DNA of 15,900 nt from JANQPA01 sp964628385 (lineage in GTDB: Bacteria; Bacteroidota; Bacteroidia; Chitinophagales; Saprospiraceae), in the NCBI GenBank assembly GCA_964628385.1, contig CAZVOD010000098.1:1-15900 (forward strand), written 5' to 3'. Under the pieces are notes generated by a model. That model was not told the DNA's origin. It was given only the letters and a program-made list of their open reading frames with translations, and made no database searches. Positions 5,907-13,342 of the stretch are shown one piece after another; position 1 is the first letter of the stretch; each line of letters starts with the position of its first letter. The position numbers and the translations under genes were made by a program.

Positions 5907-6740
5907 ATGCAAAAATTACTAGCACTACTGCTTGTCTTAGGTTTGGCGGTATTCTCTGTAAACGCTGTGAATGCGCAGGACGATACTGAAACAACTGAAC
6001 AAACAATGGATTCTACAGCTGCTGAAGCAGCAGCAGCAGCTCCTGTAGAGGAAGCCGAAACACCAGCCGCTCCCGTAGAAGCTGAATCTTCCACTGCAGA
6101 CTTATCTGGCTACCAATTATTGAAGAAGTACTTCATCGATGGTGGTTGGATCTTTATGAGCTTCGTACTGGTATGTTTAATTCTTGGTCTTGCGTTCTGT
6201 ATTGAGCGTATTCTGACATTGAACATCGCTACCACCAACACTGACAAACTATTAGCACGTATTGATGAGAATTTGAAAAACAATGACATCAACGGCGCTA
6301 TGGAAGTTTGTAAGTCAACACCTGGTCCTACAGCTTCTATCCTTTATGAAGGATTGAAGAATGCTGACGATGGCCCGGAAGCTGTTGAAAAAGCAGTTGT
6401 CTCTTATGGAAGTGTTCAAATGGGACTTCTTGAGCGTGGTTTGGTTTGGATTTCTCTTTTCATCGCTATTGCACCAATGCTTGGTTTCATGGGTACGGTA
6501 ATCGGTATGATCACAGCCTTCGACCGTATCGAGGCAGTTGGTGACCTTTCTCCATCAGTCGTTGCCGGTGGTATCAAGGTAGCCCTACTAACAACAGTAT
6601 TCGGTTTGATTACAGCGATCATTCTGCAGATTTTCTACAACTATATCGTTGCCAAAATCGACGGTATCGTGAATAGAATGGAAGATGCCTCTATCGCACT
6701 GGTAGATATCATGGCGGAGAACAACGTATTCAAAAAATAA
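5907..6740 (+). CDS. MotA/TolQ/ExbB-family proton channel with signal peptide
   Basis: Inner-membrane channel subunit that uses the proton motive force to energise outer-membrane processes through ExbD, typically TonB-dependent uptake. ATG 5907 is chosen over an in-frame TTG at 5901 because it starts directly with the signal peptide. It gives 277 aa: a signal peptide (1-23, cleavage likely after VNA), an Ala/Glu/Pro/Thr-rich low-complexity stretch (24-65), and then the ExbB core with membrane segments at about 80-100, 178-202 and 222-246. The segment APMLGFMGTVIGMITAF is the MotA/TolQ/ExbB signature. The cleaved signal and extra N-terminal segment are a Bacteroidota form; E. coli ExbB is shorter. 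It is the first gene of a four-gene operon, 69 nt after the tRNA. Confidence 0.93.
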   Translation: MQKLLALLLVLGLAVFSVNAVNAQDDTETTEQTMDSTAAEAAAAAPVEEAETPAAPVEAESSTADLSGYQLLKKYFIDGGWIFMSFVLVCLILGLAFCIERILTLNIATTNTDKLLARIDENLKNNDINGAMEVCKSTPGPTASILYEGLKNADDGPEAVEKAVVSYGSVQMGLLERGLVWISLFIAIAPMLGFMGTVIGMITAFDRIEAVGDLSPSVVAGGIKVALLTTVFGLITAIILQIFYNYIVAKIDGIVNRMEDASIALVDIMAENNVFKK

Positions 6741-6761
6741 TCAAGAAGAAACACTTTTATT

Positions 6762-7235
6762 ATGTATAATTTTCTGGTCAGAAATGGTCAGCTTGTTGCT
6801 TTTTTGTTAGGTGTTGTTATCACTATAGTGTTTCTCATCAGCGTATTCTCTGGTGTAGGTGAATTCAACATGTTAGCAGACGAGGAGCAGGTTACCACGA
6901 CAATATTTGATTTTGGATTATATGCAACCATAGCCCTTATCATTCTGACAGCTTTCTCAATGCTTGCATTTGGACTCTTCCAGGTCGCTAGCAACTTTAA
7001 GGCTTCCCTGAAGGGAATTATCGGCCTGGCTGTTTTGGTAGTTATTTTCTTTGTGGCTTACGGAGCTGCCAGCGGTACCGCTACCGGTGCAGTAGCTGAA
7101 GCAGCAGATAAGTCAGGAGGAATGTCTGAGGGTTCGCTCAGGTTCGTGGGTGGCGCGATTACAACATCGCTAATCCTGGTAGGGCTTGCAGGCGCTGCAT
7201 TCGTCCTTTCTGAAATTCGTAACATTTTTAAATAA
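6762..7235 (+). CDS. Four-helix membrane protein of the ExbB/ExbD operon, function unknown
   Basis: The protein has 157 aa and four predicted membrane segments (about 11-32, 50-75, 86-104 and 129-150), joined by short loops. One loop (105-126) is Ala/Gly-rich and acidic. No catalytic motif or named domain is recognised. It starts 21 nt after the exbB stop and ends 8 nt before the exbD start, so it is almost certainly co-transcribed and probably co-translated with the channel. Similar small membrane proteins occupy this slot in other Bacteroidota exb clusters as far as I recall. A role as an accessory or assembly subunit of the ExbB-ExbD complex is an inference from position only. Confidence 0.85.
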   Translation: MYNFLVRNGQLVAFLLGVVITIVFLISVFSGVGEFNMLADEEQVTTTIFDFGLYATIALIILTAFSMLAFGLFQVASNFKASLKGIIGLAVLVVIFFVAYGAASGTATGAVAEAADKSGGMSEGSLRFVGGAITTSLILVGLAGAAFVLSEIRNIFK

Positions 7236-7243
7236 TTGAAGCT

Positions 7244-7798
7244 ATGGCGAAAACAAGGTCAAGAGATAGGATGAAAAATGAAATCAATGCCGGCTCTATG
7301 GCGGATATTGCTTTCTTACTTCTCATTTTCTTTCTCGTTACAACAACGATCGTAGAAGACAAAGGTATCACAGTGAGGCTTCCACCATGGTCAGATGAAG
7401 AGCCTGACATTACCAAGCTGAAAGAACGTAACGTTTTCTCTGTTTTGGTAAATGCTCAGAATCAGCTTCTGGTACGCGGAGAGCCAATGAGCATCGATGA
7501 CCTCAGAGATAAGGCTAAGGAATTTATCGCAAATCCTCAAAAAAGAGAAGATTTGTCCGAAAAACCCACTAAAGCCATTATCTCTTTAAAAAATGACAGG
7601 GGAACCGACTACGATACGTATCTGAGAGTATACAACGAGCTAAAAGGTGCTTATAATGAACTCTGGGATGAATTGTCCATGAGAAAGTATGGTGTGCCTT
7701 ACAGCGATGACTTGCCTTTTGCTTATCGTAGAACGATCAGAGGTGAGATTCCGTTAGTACTTTCAGAGGCAGAGCCAACCAACTACGGTGAAGAGTAA
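7244..7798 (+). CDS. ExbD/TolR-family biopolymer transporter, first copy
   Basis: ExbD subunits form the plug of the ExbB pentamer and carry the protonatable aspartate that couples proton flow to force transmission. The 184-aa protein has a basic cytoplasmic N-terminus (KTRSRDRMKNEINAGS), then one membrane segment, MADIAFLLLIFFLVTTTI, with the key Asp21 at its cytoplasmic edge. A periplasmic domain of about 145 residues follows. It is longer than E. coli ExbD (141 aa), with a C-terminal extension of some 40 residues containing a Tyr-rich stretch (about 125-165). It is the third gene of the operon. Confidence 0.93.
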   Translation: MAKTRSRDRMKNEINAGSMADIAFLLLIFFLVTTTIVEDKGITVRLPPWSDEEPDITKLKERNVFSVLVNAQNQLLVRGEPMSIDDLRDKAKEFIANPQKREDLSEKPTKAIISLKNDRGTDYDTYLRVYNELKGAYNELWDELSMRKYGVPYSDDLPFAYRRTIRGEIPLVLSEAEPTNYGEE

Positions 7799-7866
7799 TT
7801 GGTTGCTCAGTTGTAGAATCGTTGACCCATTCGTCGTCTAAAACTGCCGCCATTTCTTCAAAGAAT

Positions 7867-7886
7867 AATCTTCTTAATTGAAGATT
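7867..7886. repeat. Perfect hairpin in the gap between the two exbD genes
   Basis: AATCTTC (7867-7873) and GAAGATT (7880-7886) form a 7-bp stem with a 6-nt loop, 17 nt before the second exbD ATG. No T run follows, so it is not a typical terminator. It may tune mRNA stability or translation of the second exbD. Confidence 0.4.
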
Positions 7887-7903
7887 GTTATAAAAAGTGA
7901 GCT

Positions 7904-8374
7904 ATGTCTAAGTTTAGTAAAAAAAGAGGTAAGTCAAAACCTGAGGTGTCAACAGCATCTCTACCTGACATTATCTTTATGCTCTTATTCTTCTTTATGG
8001 TAGTTACCGTACTGAGAGATTCTGAGCTAAAGGTTCAGGTAAACACTCCTTACGTTACAGAGCTGACTAAACTGGAAGAGAAATCACTGGTAAATTATAT
8101 ATACATTGGTAAGCCAGTAAAAAAATATCAGGCTCTATATGGTACAAAGCCACGTATGCAGCTGGGGGATAAGTTCGCCACTGTAGCTGATATTCCACTT
8201 TTCCTAGAAAAGCACAAAATTAAAGTGCCTGAAGTTCAGCGTCCAAAAATTACTTCTTCATTACGCGTTGACGGAGAAGTAACTATGGGGATCGTTCAGG
8301 ATATAAAAACTGAATTGAGAAAGGCTGGTCAGTTAAAAGTTAACTACTCAGCTAAGAAAGATCCAGACTCCTAG
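7904..8374 (+). CDS. ExbD/TolR-family biopolymer transporter, second copy
   Basis: A second ExbD with the same layout: a basic N-terminus (SKFSKKRGKSKPEVS), then ASLPDIIFMLLFFFMVVTVL with the conserved Asp22 at the start of the membrane segment, and a periplasmic domain to 156 aa. It is clearly diverged from the first copy in the periplasmic part and lacks its C-terminal extension, so the pair probably forms a heteromeric or functionally split set rather than a recent duplication. It follows a 105-nt gap with a hairpin and ends 43 nt before the operon terminator. No tonB is present in the window. Confidence 0.93.
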   Translation: MSKFSKKRGKSKPEVSTASLPDIIFMLLFFFMVVTVLRDSELKVQVNTPYVTELTKLEEKSLVNYIYIGKPVKKYQALYGTKPRMQLGDKFATVADIPLFLEKHKIKVPEVQRPKITSSLRVDGEVTMGIVQDIKTELRKAGQLKVNYSAKKDPDS

Positions 8375-8417
8375 AAGGAGCTGATAAAAAGATTACTTAT
8401 CATTAGTTATCGCAATA

Positions 8418-8458
8418 AAATAAACTTTACACCCCACCGGCGTAAAGTTTATTTTTTT
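8418..8458 (+). terminator. Strong terminator between convergent genes
   Basis: AAATAAACTTTAC (8418-8430) pairs perfectly with GTAAAGTTTATTT (8442-8454), a 13-bp stem, followed by a T run that ends at 8458, within the stop codon of the opposing gene. It ends the exb operon. On the - strand the downstream T run is weaker (TTTTATTG), so it may work in both directions with unequal strength. Confidence 0.88.
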
Positions 8459-8885
8459 ATCTCAATCTATCCATTGATTTGACTAGTTCTTCATCTTTAT
8501 TGATATTCCTATTGGCCAGGTAACCCAGAATAATAGCTAACAATGGAAGTAAAAGACCTGCCTTTATGTCAATCCCCGGAAAATCATCGAAATTGATCAG
8601 GTTAAATACCGGAATGCTAATGGCCGTAACCAAAAAGCCCAGCGTATAACCAATCAACCTCATTTGTGATGACCGATTGTTAAACAAAAATATGGTTATA
8701 AAAAGAAGCAAGGCAGCAATACCATAAATAGCCATCAACCCCATATCATCGTAGATATTGTATATCCCATCGGTAAAGAAATCTTCTTTTTCTTCAGATG
8801 AGCTCGCTGCAAATGGCAGCAGGAATACTGCTCCCGCACTCAATGACGCCAATAACAAAAAAATCGTTTGAATACGTTGTATCAT
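8457..8885 (-). CDS. DUF4293 family membrane protein
   Basis: An integral membrane protein of 142 aa with four hydrophobic segments (about 7-27, 49-68, 76-97 and 107-125). The N-terminal MIQRIQTIFLLLA and the C-terminal ANRNINKDEELVKSMDRLR are the recognisable ends of the Bacteroidota DUF4293 family, whose function is unknown. The loop at 28-48 is acidic (EEKEDFF). It is convergent with the exb operon and divergent from the FAD oxidoreductase. The leader (about 80 nt) contains a stable hairpin. Confidence 0.85.
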   Translation of the reverse strand: MIQRIQTIFLLLASLSAGAVFLLPFAASSSEEKEDFFTDGIYNIYDDMGLMAIYGIAALLLFITIFLFNNRSSQMRLIGYTLGFLVTAISIPVFNLINFDDFPGIDIKAGLLLPLLAIILGYLANRNINKDEELVKSMDRLR

Positions 8886-8915
8886 TTTAAGTCGCTTTGT
8901 AATTAGGAATATCCA

Positions 8916-8948
8916 GTTGGATCAAAAGATGCTATGTTAGCATCCAAC
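8916..8948 (-). repeat. Hairpin in the leader of the DUF4293 gene
   Basis: GATGCTA (8928-8934) and TAGCATC (8938-8944) form a perfect 7-bp stem with a 3-nt loop. Flanking GTTG (8916-8919) and CAAC (8945-8948) extend it, with an 8-nt bulge on one side. It lies between the predicted transcript start near 8966 and the ATG at 8885, so it would be in the 5' leader. An alternative pairing of GTTGGAT with ATCCAAC is mutually exclusive with the inner stem. Confidence 0.45.
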
Positions 8949-8972
8949 CCCGCTCTTTGAGATGAGGAACTA

Positions 8973-8980
8973 CAAAAATA
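8973..8980 (-). promoter_or_regulatory. -7 box of the DUF4293 gene
   Basis: On the - strand this reads TATTTTTG, an exact TAnnTTTG match. No TTTG is found 19 nt upstream. It predicts a leader of about 80 nt. Confidence 0.4.
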
Positions 8981-9034
8981 CCTATATTTATTCTATTTAA
9001 CCATAAATTTTGACTGTCTTCCATTCGGGGAATT

Positions 9035-9042
9035 TATCTTTG
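9035..9042 (+). promoter_or_regulatory. -7 box of the FAD oxidoreductase gene
   Basis: TATCTTTG is an exact TAnnTTTG match. TTTG occurs at 9009-9012, but with a 22-nt spacer instead of 19. The leader to the TTG start at 9113 would be about 65 nt and contains a short ATG-initiated frame of 10 codons (9061-9093). Confidence 0.45.
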
Positions 9043-9112
9043 AACAGGCAGGAACAAGAGATGGATAATACCATCGGTTGGCCTGGTTATTAAAGCATAA
9101 AATGACAACAAT

Positions 9113-10267
9113 TTGAAATATAATTTTAGTTTTTGGGAAAGGGAGGCCTTTTTAGATCATATTGATTTTATAGTTCTGGGAGCCGGGATTGTAGGTTTGA
9201 ATGCAGCTCTTGAGCTTAGAAAAATACATCCTGCTGCCAAGATTGTAGTACTTGAAAGGGGGACATTGCCTATCGGTGCAAGTACAAGAAATGCCGGTTT
9301 TGCATGTATCGGCAGTATCTCCGAATTGTTAGATGATATGAATACGCTGAATACCGAAGAGGTGAAAGAGCTGCTATCCATGCGCTACAAAGGATTGTTA
9401 CGCCTCAGAGAAAAACTGGGAGATGAAGCTTTGCGGTATGAGCATCACGGCGGCTATGAAGTATTCAGAAACTCAGATAAAGAACTCTTTGAGCAATGTA
9501 AAGCACATTTGTCTATTTTCAATGATATGACCCGACCGATCACAGGACTCAGGGAGACTTATGCCATATGCCAGGATACCGAGCGCTTTGGCCTGAACGG
9601 TATAAAAGAGATAATAACCAATAGGGCAGAGGGCCAGTTGCACCCCGGTACAATGATGAAACAGCTTATTAAACTTTGCCAGCAAAATGAAATCGATATA
9701 CGTACGGGCTGCGAGGTCGAAGCAATAGAGCAGGGAACGAGTATTCAATTGCAGCTAAAAACAGGAGCAGCCATAACGTCTTCCAACCTCATCGTTGCCA
9801 CTAACGGTTTTGTCCGGCAGTTTTTTCCTCAATTACCATTAAAAGCAGTCAGGAACCAAATACTGCTAACCCGGCCGATTAATGGCCTTAAGCTCCGTGG
9901 TTGCTTCCACTATGATAAAGGTTATGTTTATTTTAGAAATGTCGGAAATAGAGTCCTGATCGGAGGCGCGCGGAACCTGAACCATCAAAGGGAAACAACT
10001 GCTGAGTTGGGAACTACCACGACTATCCAGGAGTACCTCCACCAATTACTCGGCAGTATGGTTATACCTCAATACGACTTTGACATAGAGCAGGCCTGGA
10101 GCGGTATTCTCGGAGTAGGAGAAGTCAAACAACCCATCATACAAAAGCTGCAACCTAATATCACCGTAGCTGTTCGGCTCGGCGGGATGGGAGTAGCTAT
10201 AGGTACACTTATCGGTGAAAGAGCAGCTGCAGTTGCCTCTGGGCAAGAAATAGCCCAAAGTTTTTGA
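9113..10267 (+). CDS. FAD-dependent oxidoreductase, DAO/DadA family
   Basis: A flavoprotein of the glycine oxidase / D-amino-acid dehydrogenase family, likely oxidising an amine or amino acid; the substrate is unknown. The protein has 384 aa from TTG 9113. Residues 19-33 form the dinucleotide-binding Rossmann motif (VLGAGIVGLNAALEL), with Glu48 in VVLERG to bind the FAD ribose. GASTRNAGFAC (55-65) and the C-terminal RLGGMGVAIGTLIGERAA are family-typical. There is no in-frame ATG between an upstream stop at 9098 and the FAD motif. An out-of-frame ATG at 9102 would read into this frame as MTTNLKYNFSFWE if one A were added, so either TTG is the real start or a base was lost. The 384-aa length suits the family. 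Confidence 0.85.
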   Translation: MKYNFSFWEREAFLDHIDFIVLGAGIVGLNAALELRKIHPAAKIVVLERGTLPIGASTRNAGFACIGSISELLDDMNTLNTEEVKELLSMRYKGLLRLREKLGDEALRYEHHGGYEVFRNSDKELFEQCKAHLSIFNDMTRPITGLRETYAICQDTERFGLNGIKEIITNRAEGQLHPGTMMKQLIKLCQQNEIDIRTGCEVEAIEQGTSIQLQLKTGAAITSSNLIVATNGFVRQFFPQLPLKAVRNQILLTRPINGLKLRGCFHYDKGYVYFRNVGNRVLIGGARNLNHQRETTAELGTTTTIQEYLHQLLGSMVIPQYDFDIEQAWSGILGVGEVKQPIIQKLQPNITVAVRLGGMGVAIGTLIGERAAAVASGQEIAQSF

Positions 10268-10317
10268 TCCGGCAATTATTTAATTTTTTTTTCACAGTAA
10301 GTTTACCAATTAATAAA

Positions 10318-10325
10318 TATTTTTG
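10318..10325 (+). promoter_or_regulatory. -7 box of the OstA-like gene
   Basis: TATTTTTG matches TAnnTTTG, 25 nt before the ATG at 10351. The -33 region lacks a clear TTTG. The spacing to the ATG is nearly the same as for def and tatD, and supports the start at 10351 rather than an upstream one. Confidence 0.45.
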
Positions 10326-10350
10326 CTCCCAATTAAATCGTCGTTGTGGA

Positions 10351-12501
10351 ATGAGTATTTCCTTTCGAAAAATTTTATTTCCTTTCTTATTACTTTGTAT
10401 TCAGACTTCCGTTTGGGCACAAAATCCCAATCAGGAGCAAGAGGCTAAAAATGTCGACATTATTTATTCGGACTCTTCCAATATTGTCCAAAAAGATAAT
10501 AAGATGATACAGCGACTGCAGGGAGATGTGCAGTTAAAAATGGATTCTGTTTACTTTTACTGCGATTCAGCCATCATCGAGGATGACGAACGGGTGAGGG
10601 CTTACGGCAATATCATTATTCAGCAAACTGATTCTATCAGTGCTTTTGCTGATTCTTTAGTCTACGAAGTACCGATCAAGACGGCTAATTTGATGGGAGA
10701 CACCGTCGTCCTGGTCAATGGCCAACAGGAGCTTTTTACGAATGGGCTGACTTATCAGTTGGATGTGAGAGTGGCCACCTATACCACAGGAGCTACCATG
10801 TACAGGGGAGAAACACAGTTAAGTAGTAAAGTAGGCTACTATTATATCGAGCAAGATAAGGTCTACTTCAAAGATAGTGTTATTGTTATTGACCCTGAAT
10901 TCAATCTTAAAACGGATACGCTGGAATTTGATGTGCAATCAGAGACTGTATTCTTTGTAGATTCTACTCTTATTACAAGTGATACAAGTAAAATCTATTG
11001 TGAGCGGGGCTACTACGATACCCAAAAAGGTTTTGCTGAGTTTACACAAAACGCACAATTTAAAAGAGGAGATCAGCTGGGTAAGGCCGAACGAATACAG
11101 TACAACCAGAAAAGCCGGGAATTTTTGTTGTTGGGAAATGCTTGGGTGAATGCACCTGACCAGGATGCCCGGGCAGATACGATTACTTACAGTGAGCTCA
11201 ATGAGACTTTTGTACTTCGTGGAAAAGCTAGATTTGAAGGGGATGGTCGGTTAGTACAGGGACAGGTGATTAACTACGATGCCAGGAATAAGACTTATTC
11301 CACAGCTGGTCGGTCATACATCAGTGAGCCTCCCCAAATACTGGAAGCCAACAAGGTGGATTTTGTTGAAAAAACTGGCCTTGGCATCGCCATCGGAAAT
11401 GTAATTTGGCGAGATACCTCCTCCAACCTGACTATCTTCTGCGATACAGCTAATTATAATCGAGCGGATGACTTTCTGGAAGCTACCGGCGGTACTTTTG
11501 GCCGGCCATTGATGATTACACTCGTGGAGGGAGATACTTTATTTTTGGCTGCGGATACCCTGCTGGCCGTACGAGCTAATTATTTTGAGAAAAAAGATAT
11601 ACTATCAGCTGATTCCCTCTCGCAGGTTGATTCCTTGTCACAGTTGGATTCGACTCAGGTAGTTGACTCAGTGGCCGTTGATTCAATGGCTGTAGCTCCT
11701 GAGCTACTCAGTCCTGTTACAACTGACTCTACCAATGATAATTCTGCTAATGCGCCTGAAAGGTTCTCTACTTCCGGTATTTCCTCTTCCGATACTACAA
11801 CGATGGATAGTCTGGCTATGGATAGCACCACAGTTGACAGTATGGCATCAGATACCGCTTTAGTCGATTCAGGGCCTGATACCACGCGTTATTTACTGGC
11901 CTTTAAGGATGTCAGAATTTATAAAAGTGATTTACAGCTCCTCAGCGATTCTTTATCCTTCAATTCAAGGGATTCTATTTTTACCTTTTTCCAAAATCCA
12001 GTAATGTGGTCGGATACTTCTCAGCTATCTGGAGACACCATTAAAATATATATGAAAAATGGAGCGATAGATAAAGCATTGCTAAATCAAAAGGCCATTA
12101 TCATTAAGACCACAAAAGAGGGGTATTATAATCAGATTAAGGGACGGGATATTACTGCCTATTTCAAAGATGATGACATATACAGAATGCTCGTTGAAGG
12201 TCAGGCAGAATCGGTCTACTACGCCAAAGATGAGCAGGGCGCTTATGTAGGAGTCAACAAAACAGAATGCAGTGAAATGCTTATCTACTTTGTAAATAAT
12301 GAAATAGACCGGATCAAGTTTTTTGATTCTACAGATGGAGAGGCTAATCCTATGAAAAAAGTAAACCACCGATCCATGCAATTGGATGGCTTTAAATGGA
12401 TCTACCAATTGAGGCCCAAAGGGCTGGAAGATTTATTCATACCTAAAGATCAACTGGGTACCGGGAAGGTGCCAGATCAAAACGAACAACAGAACCAGTA
12501 G
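10351..12501 (+). CDS. OstA/LptA-like periplasmic protein with Asp-Ser-rich insert
   Basis: An exported protein of the OstA-like (LptA superfamily) group of Bacteroidota, probably involved in lipopolysaccharide transport or outer-membrane assembly. From ATG 10351 it has 716 aa with a signal peptide (1-23, cleavage after VWA). A frame open further upstream to 10264 would bury the signal peptide and is rejected. Repeated beta-strand units of the type YCDSAIIE...VRAYGNIII...DS, typical of LptA jelly-roll repeats, occupy about 30-415, and a second set occupies about 512-690. Between them (about 418-512) is a low-complexity stretch rich in Asp-Ser, Thr and Val. It is far larger than E. coli LptA (185 aa). 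The next gene begins 2 nt after its stop, so they form an operon. Confidence 0.85.
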   Translation: MSISFRKILFPFLLLCIQTSVWAQNPNQEQEAKNVDIIYSDSSNIVQKDNKMIQRLQGDVQLKMDSVYFYCDSAIIEDDERVRAYGNIIIQQTDSISAFADSLVYEVPIKTANLMGDTVVLVNGQQELFTNGLTYQLDVRVATYTTGATMYRGETQLSSKVGYYYIEQDKVYFKDSVIVIDPEFNLKTDTLEFDVQSETVFFVDSTLITSDTSKIYCERGYYDTQKGFAEFTQNAQFKRGDQLGKAERIQYNQKSREFLLLGNAWVNAPDQDARADTITYSELNETFVLRGKARFEGDGRLVQGQVINYDARNKTYSTAGRSYISEPPQILEANKVDFVEKTGLGIAIGNVIWRDTSSNLTIFCDTANYNRADDFLEATGGTFGRPLMITLVEGDTLFLAADTLLAVRANYFEKKDILSADSLSQVDSLSQLDSTQVVDSVAVDSMAVAPELLSPVTTDSTNDNSANAPERFSTSGISSSDTTTMDSLAMDSTTVDSMASDTALVDSGPDTTRYLLAFKDVRIYKSDLQLLSDSLSFNSRDSIFTFFQNPVMWSDTSQLSGDTIKIYMKNGAIDKALLNQKAIIIKTTKEGYYNQIKGRDITAYFKDDDIYRMLVEGQAESVYYAKDEQGAYVGVNKTECSEMLIYFVNNEIDRIKFFDSTDGEANPMKKVNHRSMQLDGFKWIYQLRPKGLEDLFIPKDQLGTGKVPDQNEQQNQ

Positions 12502-12503
12502 TT

Positions 12504-13268
12504 ATGCACAAACGGATATTGATTATGATCTTAGCCGTCTTTGCTTTGTGGCAAACGGCGATGGCGGAAAAGCCTAAAGAGTTATTGGCAAAAGCTAATG
12601 CGGCGCTTGAGAATAAAAATACCGGAGAGGCTATTCGCCTTTATAATTCTCTCCTGGAACAGGGATTTGAATCTGTTGCTCTTTACTACAACCTAGGTAA
12701 TGCCTGTTTTGGAAAAGGTGATCTGGGCCGGGCCGTTCTTAATTATGAGCGAGCCCTAAAGATCGCCCCCAGGGACAAAGATGTGCTGCACAATCTAGAG
12801 GTTATCAGAAAGCAGCATTTGGCCAATAAAATTGATCGTATCCCGGAATCTGCCATAGAAAGATGGTGGCATAATTTTTTATTCATTTTTAGTGCGGACA
12901 CCTGGGCAGTATTGACCATCCTCCTATTTTGGACTTCTGCTGTAGGCTTTTTCTTTTGGTTGAGGGGAAAAAGCCGACAAAAGCGAAAAAAGGGATTCAT
13001 CCTGGGGATGGTGGCTTTTTGCATCAGCCTGCTTTTTTTAATCCTTACGAATAATCGGGGAAGTGTAGAATCAGCAACTTATAAGGCTGTTGTCATGAAA
13101 ATCAATACCATTATGAGAGTGGCGCCCGATGAGCAGAGCAAAGAAGAAGAACAGCTCTTTCCGGGTGTAACAGTAACTCTTGTTGATGCTTTTGGAGAAT
13201 GGTGTGAAGTGAGGCTATCTGATGGAAGGAAAGGCTGGATAGCTTTTAGTAATCTGGAAAAAGTATAG
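12504..13268 (+). CDS. TPR and SH3-like domain membrane protein, BatE-like
   Basis: An envelope protein of 254 aa. It begins with a signal-like segment (1-21), followed by tetratricopeptide repeats (about 25-95; YYNLGNACFGKGDLGRAVLNYERAL is the clearest unit). Two membrane segments follow (131-153 and 164-182), then a basic loop, and a C-terminal bacterial SH3 domain (192-254) ending GRKGWIAFSNLEKV. This TPR-TM-TM-SH3 order matches BatE-like proteins of Bacteroidota aerotolerance (Bat) clusters. Here it is separated from batA-D and lies 2 nt after the OstA-like gene, so translational coupling and an envelope-biogenesis role are equally likely. The BatE name is a guess from architecture. Confidence 0.8.
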   Translation: MHKRILIMILAVFALWQTAMAEKPKELLAKANAALENKNTGEAIRLYNSLLEQGFESVALYYNLGNACFGKGDLGRAVLNYERALKIAPRDKDVLHNLEVIRKQHLANKIDRIPESAIERWWHNFLFIFSADTWAVLTILLFWTSAVGFFFWLRGKSRQKRKKGFILGMVAFCISLLFLILTNNRGSVESATYKAVVMKINTIMRVAPDEQSKEEEQLFPGVTVTLVDAFGEWCEVRLSDGRKGWIAFSNLEKV

Positions 13269-13280
13269 AACGCTTGGGCA

Positions 13281-13314
13281 GGTATCAAAAATGCTAGAAG
13301 CAATTTTTGATACC
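13281..13314. terminator. Perfect 12-bp inverted repeat between convergent genes
   Basis: GGTATCAAAAAT (13281-13292) is perfectly complementary to ATTTTTGATACC (13303-13314) around a 10-nt loop. It lies 12 nt after the TPR-SH3 stop and 28 nt before the rpmA stop. Neither side carries an external T run, but the stem itself contains T5/A5. It is most likely a bidirectional transcription barrier or mRNA 3' stabiliser. Confidence 0.55.
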
Positions 13315-13342
13315 CGCTTAGATATGCTTGGAATGATCGTTA

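Noticed and set aside
10264..10350. 29-residue N-terminal extension of the OstA-like protein
   Set aside because: It would place residues before a clear signal peptide, and a -7 box lies within it at 10318-10325.
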